Virus record (IMG/VR): IMGVR_UViG_3300049435_000021
Location: 1-43,208 of that record
From: a virus
Reading direction: 5' to 3' (one strand)
Length of the DNA stretch: 43,208 nucleotides
Shown here: piece by piece, positions 31,395 through 36,902 of the stretch
How positions within the stretch are numbered: position 1 is the stretch's first letter
Layout of the letters: every line of letters starts with the position of its first letter
Notes under the pieces: generated by a model
Databases searched by the model: none
Told to the model about the DNA's origin: nothing
The model's input: only the letters and a program-made list of their open reading frames with translations
Program-made: the position numbers and the translations under genes

Positions 31395-31451
31395 AGTGTT
31401 CACCCGTTACGGCTCGGGAGTATGAGGACAGGCGGAATAGTGTTGGCGTGC

Positions 31452-31709
31452 TCATGTGTCCTCCTGGGGTGGGTTGTCAGCCACGGCGGCAGCAGCGAGA
31501 TAGGCTGTGATCATGCCGCTGCGGCCATACCGCTCAGCGCAGTCACGGCACTCGGCCATGTGCACCGGATGTCCCGCAGCATCGGCGTATCCCGATTCCC
31601 CACCGGGGAACTCGGTGTGTTCGACATAAAGATCGCCAGGCTGTATTGGCTTGCAGCAACTTAGGTGCATCTTGCGTGCTCGTCGGACCCTGCTCGTCGT
31701 CCCGCTCAT
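31452..31709 (-). CDS. Zinc-site hypothetical protein
   Basis: This 85-residue protein has RARKMHLSCCKPIQPGDLYVEHTEFPG and HMAECRDCAERYGR. The Cys/His pattern (CC...H...CxxC) suggests a zinc-bound fold found in several phage and mobile-element proteins. GAGGGAG precedes the start at 31709. Function is unknown. Confidence 0.65.
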   Translation of the reverse strand: MSGTTSRVRRARKMHLSCCKPIQPGDLYVEHTEFPGGESGYADAAGHPVHMAECRDCAERYGRSGMITAYLAAAAVADNPPQEDT

Positions 31710-31771
31710 GCTTGGTCTCCCTCTACCACAGTTGCGTTCTCGTTTCGGCCACTGCTCTGGCCTACATGAAA

Positions 31772-31825
31772 GACCGCCTGCCCCAACCGGATTGGAGACA
31801 AAGCCAACAGCCAGGGCAGGCGGTC
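31772..31825 (-). terminator. Hairpin holding an inverted start-associated element
   Basis: The 12-base arms GACCGCCTGCCC (31772-31783) and GGGCAGGCGGTC (31814-31825) are perfect. The 30-base loop carries GATTGGAGAC in the plus-strand sense (31790-31799), so the minus-strand transcript shows its complement. This may be a terminator or a regulatory hairpin between the two flanking genes. Confidence 0.6.
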
Positions 31826-31830
31826 GGTCC

Positions 31831-32091
31831 TCATGAGAAATTCACTCCGTGAATCTCTTGCGCCGCAATTATTCTCGTCACTAGGACAGCGCATCCCAGC
31901 GCCAGGTTGGCGAGCGCTTCCGCCTGGTCGTCTGCCTGGCAGTAGGTTTCGAGCATGATATTCGCCAGGCCGACAGTGTGTTGCGCACTGGACCCATCGG
32001 GTTCTTGTGCGCGCCTACGCTTCTCAACCTCCATCAGGCGATCCATGTAGGCACCTGTTATCGCGACGTTGTGGTCGCATCCTGCACACAT
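31831..32091 (-). CDS. Small zinc-knuckle and helical protein
   Basis: This 86-residue protein starts MCAGCDHNVAITGAYMDRLMEVEKRRRA, with CxxC and His as a possible metal site, followed by a long helical region (ANIMLETYCQADDQAEALANLALGCAVLVTRIIAAQE). The ATG at 32091 shares a base with the previous stop (TGATG), so the longer frame to 32139 is rejected. IAAQ near the end comes from a family 2 palindrome. Function is unknown. Confidence 0.65.
   Translation of the reverse strand: MCAGCDHNVAITGAYMDRLMEVEKRRRAQEPDGSSAQHTVGLANIMLETYCQADDQAEALANLALGCAVLVTRIIAAQEIHGVNFS
31858..31868. repeat. Palindrome family 2, perfect 11-base core TTGCGCCGCAA
   Basis: It lies near the 3' end of the 86-residue gene and is read as Ile-Ala-Ala-Gln, in the same phase as the other coding copies. 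Confidence 0.8.
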
Positions 32092-32573
32092 CAGCTTGCC
32101 ACTATCTTTGCTCGACGGGCCAGAGTTGTTGCGCGCCAAGACTTATGACCTGGCAGTTTCTCGATCAGCCCTTGCCGCTTCAGCCCTTGAATGCGCCCAC
32201 CCGCCGTCTTGTTCGACAAGCCAAGCAGCTGAGATACACCTCTAGTTGTGACACCCTCGGGGAAAAGCATCACAGCTTCCAGCACGTCGAGGTGTAGGCG
32301 TGTCACCGAAACATGTTGCGGCGCAACTGAGTCGGGTGACTCAGTTGGCACCGCCCGCAGCACAGGCTTAGGAACAGCGATACGTTCATTCGGTATGGGA
32401 GGTAACGGCTTTGGGTCTGGTGGCCCGCCAACGCGCCATGATGGCGCTGGCGCGTTGACTGCGACCGGCATGTGCAGGCTGCCCAGCGGCGTGTTGAGTA
32501 CGGCGATGGCCAGCCGTAGCTCAGCCTCGTTGTCAGCGGTTACGGTGATGCCTCCCAGGGTGATTGAGTACAT
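32091..32573 (-). CDS. Winged-helix DNA-binding protein
   Basis: This 160-residue protein has a short N-terminal domain (MYSITLGGITVTADNEAELRLAIAVL), a Pro-rich linker, then both repeat-coded segments (TESPDSVAPQH, residues 78-87). A winged helix follows: RLHLDVLEAVMLFPEGVTTRGVSQLLGLSNKTAGGRIQGLKRQGLIEKL (91-140). It probably binds DNA as a regulator. The chosen ATG at 32573 lies six bases after the ParB-like stop. It is a candidate for binding the palindromes, one pair of which lies in its own gene. Confidence 0.78.
   Translation of the reverse strand: MYSITLGGITVTADNEAELRLAIAVLNTPLGSLHMPVAVNAPAPSWRVGGPPDPKPLPPIPNERIAVPKPVLRAVPTESPDSVAPQHVSVTRLHLDVLEAVMLFPEGVTTRGVSQLLGLSNKTAGGRIQGLKRQGLIEKLPGHKSWRATTLARRAKIVAS
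32315..32327. repeat. Palindrome family 2, perfect copy GTTGCGGCGCAAC
   Basis: It overlaps by two bases the family 1 copy at 32326-32345 in the winged-helix gene, and is read as Val-Ala-Pro-Gln. Confidence 0.85.
32326..32345. repeat. Palindrome family 1, copy 8
   Basis: ACTGAGTCGGGTGACTCAGT in the linker of the winged-helix gene, read as Thr-Glu-Ser-Pro-Asp-Ser. Confidence 0.9.
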
Positions 32574-32578
32574 GGCAC

Positions 32579-33295
32579 CTATCCCGTCATGAGATCGTCG
32601 AGGATGTCTTGCAATCCCTTGGCAACCTCGCCGAGGTTTTCCATGTTGGCGTTGGCGACACGCTTGCGGGCGTTGCTCCATTTGTCTTCCGCCATAAGCT
32701 CTTTCATCTCGGCCCACGCCTGCCACAGCGCCGTGGTCTCATCATCGAACGCCTTGACGATGCTAACAGCCGTCAGCGCCTCGTATACGACACCTTCCGA
32801 ATCCTCTTCATCGTCAACAACTTCCGCGTCGATGACGTCGGCTTGCCTGCCGTTCTTCGGACGCACGGCACCGTCGAGCGAGGTGACGGTTGCGCCCTCT
32901 TGCACCTCTTCGTCTTCGAGGTCGCGGTCCACCGTCTTCTGGCTGACGTTGAGTGTTGACGCAATGGCGCGCTGGCTCATGCCCTGACCGGATAGAAACT
33001 GTGTCAACGCTTTTCGGTCCTCGCGCTGAGGCACGTCGATGTTCACTGCGTCGGCCAGGTACGCGGTCCATGATTTCAAGCCCAGCGCTTTGTGGATCTC
33101 GCCGTCGCGTGCCGTAGTCAACAGTTCCTTGAGTTCGTCAAACAGCTCAAGGGTTTTCGTGTGATTCTTGACCGCCGCGTCAGACTTGCGCCGGATCTGC
33201 GTGTCCAACTTTTTGGCGTCACGCTTCGAGAGTGGTTGCCACTCAGCGATTTCCGCGTCGTCGCTTGGAATCACCGCGATATCAGTGGTCGTCAT
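32579..33295 (-). CDS. ParB-like HTH DNA-binding protein
   Basis: This 238-residue protein has an N-terminal charged helical part, KSWTAYLADAVNIDVPQREDR, then a clear helix-turn-helix GMSQRAIASTLNVSQKTVDRDL (residues 105-126). An acidic linker and a C-terminal helical domain end it. Similar proteins of mycobacteriophages are called ParB-like or HTH regulators. The HTH suggests binding to a repeated site, and the dispersed palindromes are obvious candidates. The family is recognised; the target is unknown. Confidence 0.8.
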   Translation of the reverse strand: MTTTDIAVIPSDDAEIAEWQPLSKRDAKKLDTQIRRKSDAAVKNHTKTLELFDELKELLTTARDGEIHKALGLKSWTAYLADAVNIDVPQREDRKALTQFLSGQGMSQRAIASTLNVSQKTVDRDLEDEEVQEGATVTSLDGAVRPKNGRQADVIDAEVVDDEEDSEGVVYEALTAVSIVKAFDDETTALWQAWAEMKELMAEDKWSNARKRVANANMENLGEVAKGLQDILDDLMTG

Positions 33296-33731
33296 TCCCT
33301 GACTCCATATCCTTATCTAGTTGCGCCAACGCATCGCTGACGTTTGCACGGTCGGCCCGCACAAGTCTTGTGATCGCAGCAGCGCAGAACAGCACTGTTG
33401 CCAAGTGCCCCAGATCGCCTGGTGCCGCCATTTCGCTCTCGTAGATGTAGGACTTCATGAAGTCGAAAACCACTGAGGGGTCGGTGTTTCCGCCTGCCGT
33501 ACGGTACAGGCCTGCCTCTTGTGAGCGGATGTAGCCGATGACAGTGTCAAGACTTTCGGACGCGTCAGCCCATGCCTGCTCTGCGCTGTGTACAGTAGCC
33601 GGTGCGCTGTTGATTTCTCCGAAATGGTCGCGGGCCGATTCCATGTCGGGGAACATCGCTTTGCAGTTACATTGGACTGCGCCGCTAGGGAACACCATTG
33701 CGATGCCGTGCCGTCGTCGGGACTGAGTCAT
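33282..33731 (-). CDS. Hypothetical protein starting within a palindrome
   Basis: This 149-residue protein begins MTQSRRRHGIAMVFPSGAVQCNCKAMFPDMESARDHFGEI. Its ATG and the stop of the upstream gene both lie in the family 1 palindrome at 33722-33739. The N-terminus has CNC, and the rest is helical with a hydrophobic stretch (LGHLATVLFCAAAITRLV). The much longer frame to 33983 is rejected because its extra part is Arg/His-rich. Function is unknown. Confidence 0.63.
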   Translation of the reverse strand: MTQSRRRHGIAMVFPSGAVQCNCKAMFPDMESARDHFGEINSAPATVHSAEQAWADASESLDTVIGYIRSQEAGLYRTAGGNTDPSVVFDFMKSYIYESEMAAPGDLGHLATVLFCAAAITRLVRADRANVSDALAQLDKDMESGNDDH

Positions 33732-33739
33732 GTGACTCA
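33722..33739. repeat. Palindrome family 1, copy 9 (stop/start junction)
   Basis: ACTGAGTCATGTGACTCA supplies the TGA stop of the upstream 77-residue gene and the ATG of the 149-residue gene, eight bases apart. Confidence 0.85.
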
Positions 33740-33970
33740 CACCTCGGCCAGGAACGGATGCTCGGTGTCGGCCTTGCGTGCGGCCACGATCTGCTCGAAC
33801 AGGGTCTCTACTGATTGGCGTGTCTTGCAATGGATTTCGGTGCCGTTGTGCTTGCCGCCGACGATGCGCAGCAGGTAGCGCATGCCGTCGTCGTCGGGAT
33901 GATGCTCTGCCACAATGGATTCGGTGCACCGCTGATAGCAGCGCAGTATGTGTTGCGCGGTGAATGGCAT
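33737..33970 (-). CDS. Small protein with start-associated leader
   Basis: This 77-residue protein, MPFTAQHILRCYQRCTESIVAEHHPDDDGMRYLLRIVGGKH and onward, is compact and alpha/beta in composition. GATTGGAGAC precedes the ATG, as for five other genes up to 38.5 kb, and settles the start against the longer frame to 34123. A gap of 306 bases lies upstream. Function is unknown. Confidence 0.65.
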   Translation of the reverse strand: MPFTAQHILRCYQRCTESIVAEHHPDDDGMRYLLRIVGGKHNGTEIHCKTRQSVETLFEQIVAARKADTEHPFLAEV

Positions 33971-34207
33971 GGCTTGTCTCCAATCAGTGACTTGGTCGTC
34001 GTGTCGTGACACTACGCGCCTGCCACAACATTGCAACGTGTTGACACGGCGTGTCGCGAACCTGTGAATATATTTTTTCCCAAGACAACGACCCCAATGG
34101 CCTGCTATGGCACCATGTTTCATCGCCTACGGTAGCGAACCTGAGTTGCTATCCCTGGCAGTAACCCTGGCACACCGATTCCCGGCCCTGAGCTGGCTTG
34201 TGGGCAT
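33971..34207. promoter_or_regulatory. Noncoding control region upstream of the 77-residue gene
   Basis: After the start-associated element (33971-33985) lie two GTGTC/GACAC inverted elements: GTGTCGTGACAC at 34001-34012 and GACACGGCGTGTC at 34043-34055. An AT-rich patch follows (34065-34078), holding a -10-like TATATT on the minus strand but no clean -35 partner. A CTACGGTAG palindrome is at 34127-34135. The region probably holds the promoter for the downstream minus-strand genes. I see no gene in it. Confidence 0.45.
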
Positions 34208-34245
34208 AAAAAAAGCCCACCGCAGGGTTTTCCCCCACGGCAGGC
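34208..34245 (-). terminator. Intrinsic terminator after the RHH gene
   Basis: On the minus strand GCCTGCCG pairs with CGGTGGGC (two wobble pairs), with further inner pairs GGG/CCC, followed by seven T (34214-34208). This is a textbook rho-independent terminator. It ends the transcript coming from the exported-protein and RHH genes. Confidence 0.88.
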
Positions 34246-34276
34246 TTCTCTATGTGCTTGTGTCCCCTCCGATCTA

Positions 34277-34486
34277 TCACGTAGCCGATGAATGGTTGTC
34301 GTGATTCCCGCGCGTTAGCTGCGATGTATATACACTTTCGCCGGTCGAACTGTCCTGCTGTATATACAGAGTGAGCCAAAACCGAATCAGCGCCGACAAG
34401 TCGTCACCCTCGCGTCGAGCACGAGCATGCGCCTTGGCCCACAAATCGTCTGGTACCCGAACGGTTCGTATCTTGGTTTTCGCCAT
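34277..34486 (-). CDS. Ribbon-helix-helix DNA-binding protein
   Basis: This 69-residue protein reads MAKTKIRTVRVPDDLWAKAHARARREGDDLSALIRFWLTLYI, a classic ribbon-helix-helix: a short basic strand then two helices. Such dimers bind palindromic operators. The ATG at 34486 overlaps the preceding stop as TGATG. The 3' part of the gene carries two TGATATACA-like palindromes (TGTATATACA at 34325 and 34359), which suggests it may bind its own gene. A strong terminator follows. Confidence 0.82.
   Translation of the reverse strand: MAKTKIRTVRVPDDLWAKAHARARREGDDLSALIRFWLTLYIQQDSSTGESVYTSQLTRGNHDNHSSAT
34325..34369. repeat. Two TGTATATACA palindromes in the RHH gene
   Basis: TGTATATACA at 34325-34334 and CTGTATATACAG at 34358-34369, centres 34 bases apart. 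The same ten bases occur once more in the window, inside the promoter at 38815-38843. Confidence 0.8.
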
Positions 34487-34836
34487 CACGTTACCGTCTT
34501 CTCTGTCGCAGTCCACACCCTGAACGCGGGCATGTTCGATGGGCACAAATCCCATATGGCACTGGTGATTACGACCGATGCGTCATGGCTCGACACACCG
34601 GCGTTGATTGCCTTGATTGCCTCTGTGTCGAGTCCATCTGCGCCGTACTGGCTTGCCGATGTGCAGATCTGGTATCCGACCACCAGCGCGGCCGGTCCTG
34701 CGTAGGCACCATGCGCGGCAACATCTTTCAGAAATGTTGCCTCATCAGCATGTGCCTCGGCAGGCCAGATGGCCTGTCCCACGGCGCACCCCGTCAACAC
34801 GCACACCCCGAGAATGGCTAGCTTGCGTCGTGTCAT
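34486..34836 (-). CDS. Exported DUF732-like protein, possible lipoprotein
   Basis: This 116-residue protein begins with a signal peptide, MTRRKLAILGVCVLTGCAVG, where LTGC fits a lipobox; an Ala-x-Ala cleavage near EAHAD is an alternative. The mature part, DEATFLKDVAAHGAYAGPAALVVGYQIC with later WDLCPSNMP, matches DUF732, a family of small exported mycobacterial proteins with two Cys. A start-associated element precedes the ATG. In a phage this could be a superinfection-exclusion or host-surface factor, by analogy with phage-borne lipoproteins. It looks acquired from a host. Confidence 0.75.
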   Translation of the reverse strand: MTRRKLAILGVCVLTGCAVGQAIWPAEAHADEATFLKDVAAHGAYAGPAALVVGYQICTSASQYGADGLDTEAIKAINAGVSSHDASVVITSAIWDLCPSNMPAFRVWTATEKTVT

Positions 34837-34860
34837 TTTTGCGTCTCCAATCGTTGTGGC

Positions 34861-34916
34861 AGTCTCTTCAGTGCCAGCATGCCAAAGCTGGCAGACCCAC
34901 TGTGTGGCAGTGGGTT
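34861..34916 (-). other. Two tandem hairpins in the spacer upstream of the DUF732 gene
   Basis: TGCCAGC pairs with GCTGGCA around 34876-34897, and CCCACTG with CAGTGGG around 34899-34917. They lie between the stop of the 58-residue gene and the start-associated element. They are probably transcript-processing or partial terminator structures. Confidence 0.55.
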
Positions 34917-34921
34917 TCGAC

Positions 34922-35098
34922 TCAGCGCCCGATCTGCGAGCGCGTGTAAAACGCGATGTTGGTTACCAGCCTGTTGGCCAGCTCCAACTGTTCAGGTGTC
35001 GGATCTGCAATGTCTAGCAGTTCCAGCATGTTCTCCACTGCCTTAACCCGAAAGTAGTTGTACTGCCGGGCAATTGGCAGCCTACCTGTGGGGTTCAT
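34922..35098 (-). CDS. Small hypothetical protein
   Basis: This 58-residue protein, MNPTGRLPIARQYNYFRVKAVENMLELLDIADPTPEQLELANRLVTNIAFYTRSQIGR in outline, is helical. GGGGGAGGGACA precedes the ATG, a very strong ribosome site, and the gene overlaps the preceding one by 17 bases. No family is recognised. Confidence 0.62.
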   Translation of the reverse strand: MNPTGRLPIARQYNYFRVKAVENMLELLDIADPTPEQLELANRLVTNIAFYTRSQIGR

Positions 35099-35309
35099 TG
35101 TCCCTCCCCCTGTGCGCTTTGAGCCACGCACCGAAGTTAATCAGTGTGTGGCCCTTAGCTTTCCAGTGTTCGACGTCACCGACATACTCGCCGGTGACAG
35201 CTTCTCGATGCTGCTCCTGCCGCCACCGCTCGAGCCGGTAGGACTCGACCAAGTCGGCGTGAGCCGGTGAACATGACCGGTGCCGGGGACTACATGGCGT
35301 GAAAGTCAT
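35082..35309 (-). CDS. Small hypothetical protein
   Basis: This 75-residue protein begins MTFTPCSPRHRSCSPAHADLVESYRLERWRQEQH and ends AWLKAHRGRDNEPHR. It is basic and helical. ATG lies three bases after the preceding stop. Function is unknown. Confidence 0.6.
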   Translation of the reverse strand: MTFTPCSPRHRSCSPAHADLVESYRLERWRQEQHREAVTGEYVGDVEHWKAKGHTLINFGAWLKAHRGRDNEPHR

Positions 35310-35312
35310 TGT

Positions 35313-35528
35313 TTACCCAACCTCTTTCGTGATATCAAAGGACCACACATCCCAAATAGGTGCGTAGTCCTTAACTTTCACGCCGTAGCGGATCTTGTCA
35401 CCAAATTTCATGATGTCACGCACAACGCCATGTCGACGTGGCTGACCACCCCAACGCCAAGACACACGGTCACCGACCCTGATTATGTCGGGATCGTATG
35501 GCGGGCAGTTGATTTCGTTTATACTCAT
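35313..35528 (-). CDS. Small beta-barrel-like protein
   Basis: This 71-residue protein, MSINEINCPPYDPDIIRVGDRVSWRWGGQPRRHGVVRDIMKFGDKIRYGVKV and onward, has the GDRVSW...GVV pattern of small SH3-like barrels. It is preceded by a canonical start-associated element (35529-35545), which fixes the start. A long frame to 35615 is rejected for that reason. Function is unknown. Confidence 0.68.
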   Translation of the reverse strand: MSINEINCPPYDPDIIRVGDRVSWRWGGQPRRHGVVRDIMKFGDKIRYGVKVKDYAPIWDVWSFDITKEVG

Positions 35529-35570
35529 GTTTTGTCTCCAATCGTTGTGATGGTTCGGTTGAATCCATCT

Positions 35571-35597
35571 CATACTGCACAGACCCGAAAGCCTGTG
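35571..35597 (-). other. Hairpin in the spacer before the SH3-like gene
   Basis: CTGCACAG (35575-35582) and CTGTGCAG (about 35593-35600) form an eight-pair stem. It follows the stop of the 112-residue gene and precedes the start-associated element, the same order as in the other spacers of this block. Confidence 0.55.
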
Positions 35598-35616
35598 CAG
35601 CATGCGTTGATTCACC

Positions 35617-35955
35617 CTAGTGGGTTGACCACGTCTTACCGCCGTCGTGACTATGCACGCCAGCGGCCAGCACTCTGCGGTCTACTGGTCGTGACGAAAG
35701 CTGCTCTGCCCGTTGAATTGCGAGCTTCGCAGCAGCGCTGCCGGTGCGTGTCATGGTCCGGTAGATGCAGGCGTCGGTGAGTCCGTCGCGGTCGGAATCG
35801 GTTAGGCCGGTGAAGGTGACCGCACCCTGCGGGCCCACCTTCAGTTGTACCGTGCGGTTCGCGATCAGCTTGTCAATGCCCGACATGCGCTTACGTACCT
35901 CAGCTTTGCGCTGCGCGAGTGTCTGGCGCGGCTTAAGCATTGTGTCGCATACCAT
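35617..35955 (-). CDS. Hypothetical protein with start-associated leader
   Basis: This 112-residue protein begins MVCDTMLKPRQTLAQRKAEVRKRMSGIDKLIANRTVQLKVGPQ, is basic and helical at the N-terminus, then has a segment LTDSDRDGLTDACIYRTMTRTGSA and ends HSHDGGKTWSTH. GATTGGAGAC precedes the ATG. No family is recognised. Confidence 0.65.
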   Translation of the reverse strand: MVCDTMLKPRQTLAQRKAEVRKRMSGIDKLIANRTVQLKVGPQGAVTFTGLTDSDRDGLTDACIYRTMTRTGSAAAKLAIQRAEQLSSRPVDRRVLAAGVHSHDGGKTWSTH

Positions 35956-36026
35956 TTCGTGTCTCCAATCATTAGCGGGCTGAGTTGCCCAGCGGCACAG
36001 CCTCTTTGAGGCTGGCCGAGTGTCAC
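35956..36026 (-). promoter_or_regulatory. Spacer module B: start-associated element plus nested hairpin
   Basis: The element GTCTCCAATC (plus-strand view) is followed by CTGAGTT, CCAGCGGCAC, then a stem CAGCCTC/GAGGCTG (35998-36014), then GGCC and ACTCAG at the stop of the preceding gene. CTGAGT and ACTCAG pair as an outer stem. This spacer is nearly identical to module A at 36834-36902. Confidence 0.75.
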
Positions 36027-36833
36027 TCAGACTGCTTTCCTGCGGGCCGGTACATCAAGGTCGATGTTGCGGCCGCTCTGCTTCGGCTTCACAACAGCCA
36101 CCTTTGACACGTCGGTGTTGACGTCGAGGAACGCTGTGCGCGCCTGCTTCACCTTCCGAATCGTTTGGCGGTCAACCTCTTTCGCTGCCTCGTTACCAGC
36201 CTTGACGATCTTGCTTGCTGCTTCGCGTGACGCTTTGATCGCCAGTTCCAGCCGTGATCCGGCTTCCGGGGTAAGCATCTTGCCAGCCTCAGCCGCCTTG
36301 TTCGCAGCTTCACGAATCGCCTTGGGATCCAACGCTTTCAGACCCTCTTGCATGTCGTCTATCAACTGCCGGATAGTGCCGGTGATGGCACGCATTGTTT
36401 CCACATCATCCTGTGCGATGATTCCGCAGTAGCAATAGAACTCGATGTGAGTGGTTCGTGCCTTGGCGTTGAATTCGTCAGCGAGCCTATGCCCTTCGGC
36501 GATAGCCTCACGCAGCAGTTGTTGCCGCCGTACCTCCGTCACGTTGCCGTCGGCATCCTTCACCTGAACAACGTCGTTGGGGCAGAGCAGCGTCCCCTTG
36601 AAAGCTGTTGACACGCAAACCGAAAGGATCAACCCACGGATCTTGGTGCGCTGCTTGATCGCCCGTTCCTGTTCTTCCACGTCACTAACCGTCTTGCGAG
36701 TGTGTATGTCTGTGACCTCCGTGCGGTCCAGGCGTTGCACGTCGCGGTCAATGCCGTGATAGGACACGTTGCCCTCAACGCTGGTGAACATACTCACCAG
36801 CAGGCCGGGGCGAAGTGTTTGAAACTCGGTCAT
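36027..36833 (-). CDS. Hypothetical helical protein paired with the AAA+ ATPase
   Basis: This 268-residue protein starts MTEFQTLRPGLLVSMFTSVEGNVSYHG, has a central part with two close Cys (FYCYCGIIAQDD) and a long helical Ala/Lys-rich C-terminal half (AANKAAEAGKMLTPEAGSRLELAIKASREAASKIVKAGNEAAKEVD). The start-associated element settles ATG at 36833. It follows the AAA+ gene through a matching spacer module, so the two are probably expressed together, and this may be a substrate or adaptor. No family is recognised. Confidence 0.7.
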   Translation of the reverse strand: MTEFQTLRPGLLVSMFTSVEGNVSYHGIDRDVQRLDRTEVTDIHTRKTVSDVEEQERAIKQRTKIRGLILSVCVSTAFKGTLLCPNDVVQVKDADGNVTEVRRQQLLREAIAEGHRLADEFNAKARTTHIEFYCYCGIIAQDDVETMRAITGTIRQLIDDMQEGLKALDPKAIREAANKAAEAGKMLTPEAGSRLELAIKASREAASKIVKAGNEAAKEVDRQTIRKVKQARTAFLDVNTDVSKVAVVKPKQSGRNIDLDVPARRKAV

Positions 36834-36902
36834 TTTGTCTCCAATCGTTGTGGACTGAGTTGTCCAGCGGCACACCCTCTTTCGAGGGTGGCCTAGTACT
36901 AC
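36834..36902 (-). promoter_or_regulatory. Spacer module A: start-associated element plus nested hairpin
   Basis: It has the same order as module B: GTCTCCAATCG, CTGAGTTGTCC, CAGCGGCAC, the stem CACCCTC/GAGGGTG (36873-36890), GGCC, then ACTCAG containing the AAA+ stop codon. The stem bases differ from module B but stay paired, a sign of conserved RNA structure. Confidence 0.75.

Noticed and set aside
31240-31455. 71-residue frame starting at an ATGA overlap ahead of the SSB-like gene
   Set aside because: Its second half is a Ser/Arg-rich shadow of the SSB-like gene, and the strong ribosome site belongs to that gene. The overlap may be chance.
32573-32592. GGGATAGGTGCC ahead of the winged-helix start resembles the cluster K start-associated sequence
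   Set aside because: Only one copy was seen here and the match is from memory and imperfect. It is most likely chance plus a ribosome site.
34149-34379. 76-residue minus-strand frame running through the terminator
   Set aside because: It includes the intrinsic terminator and overlaps the RHH gene out of frame.
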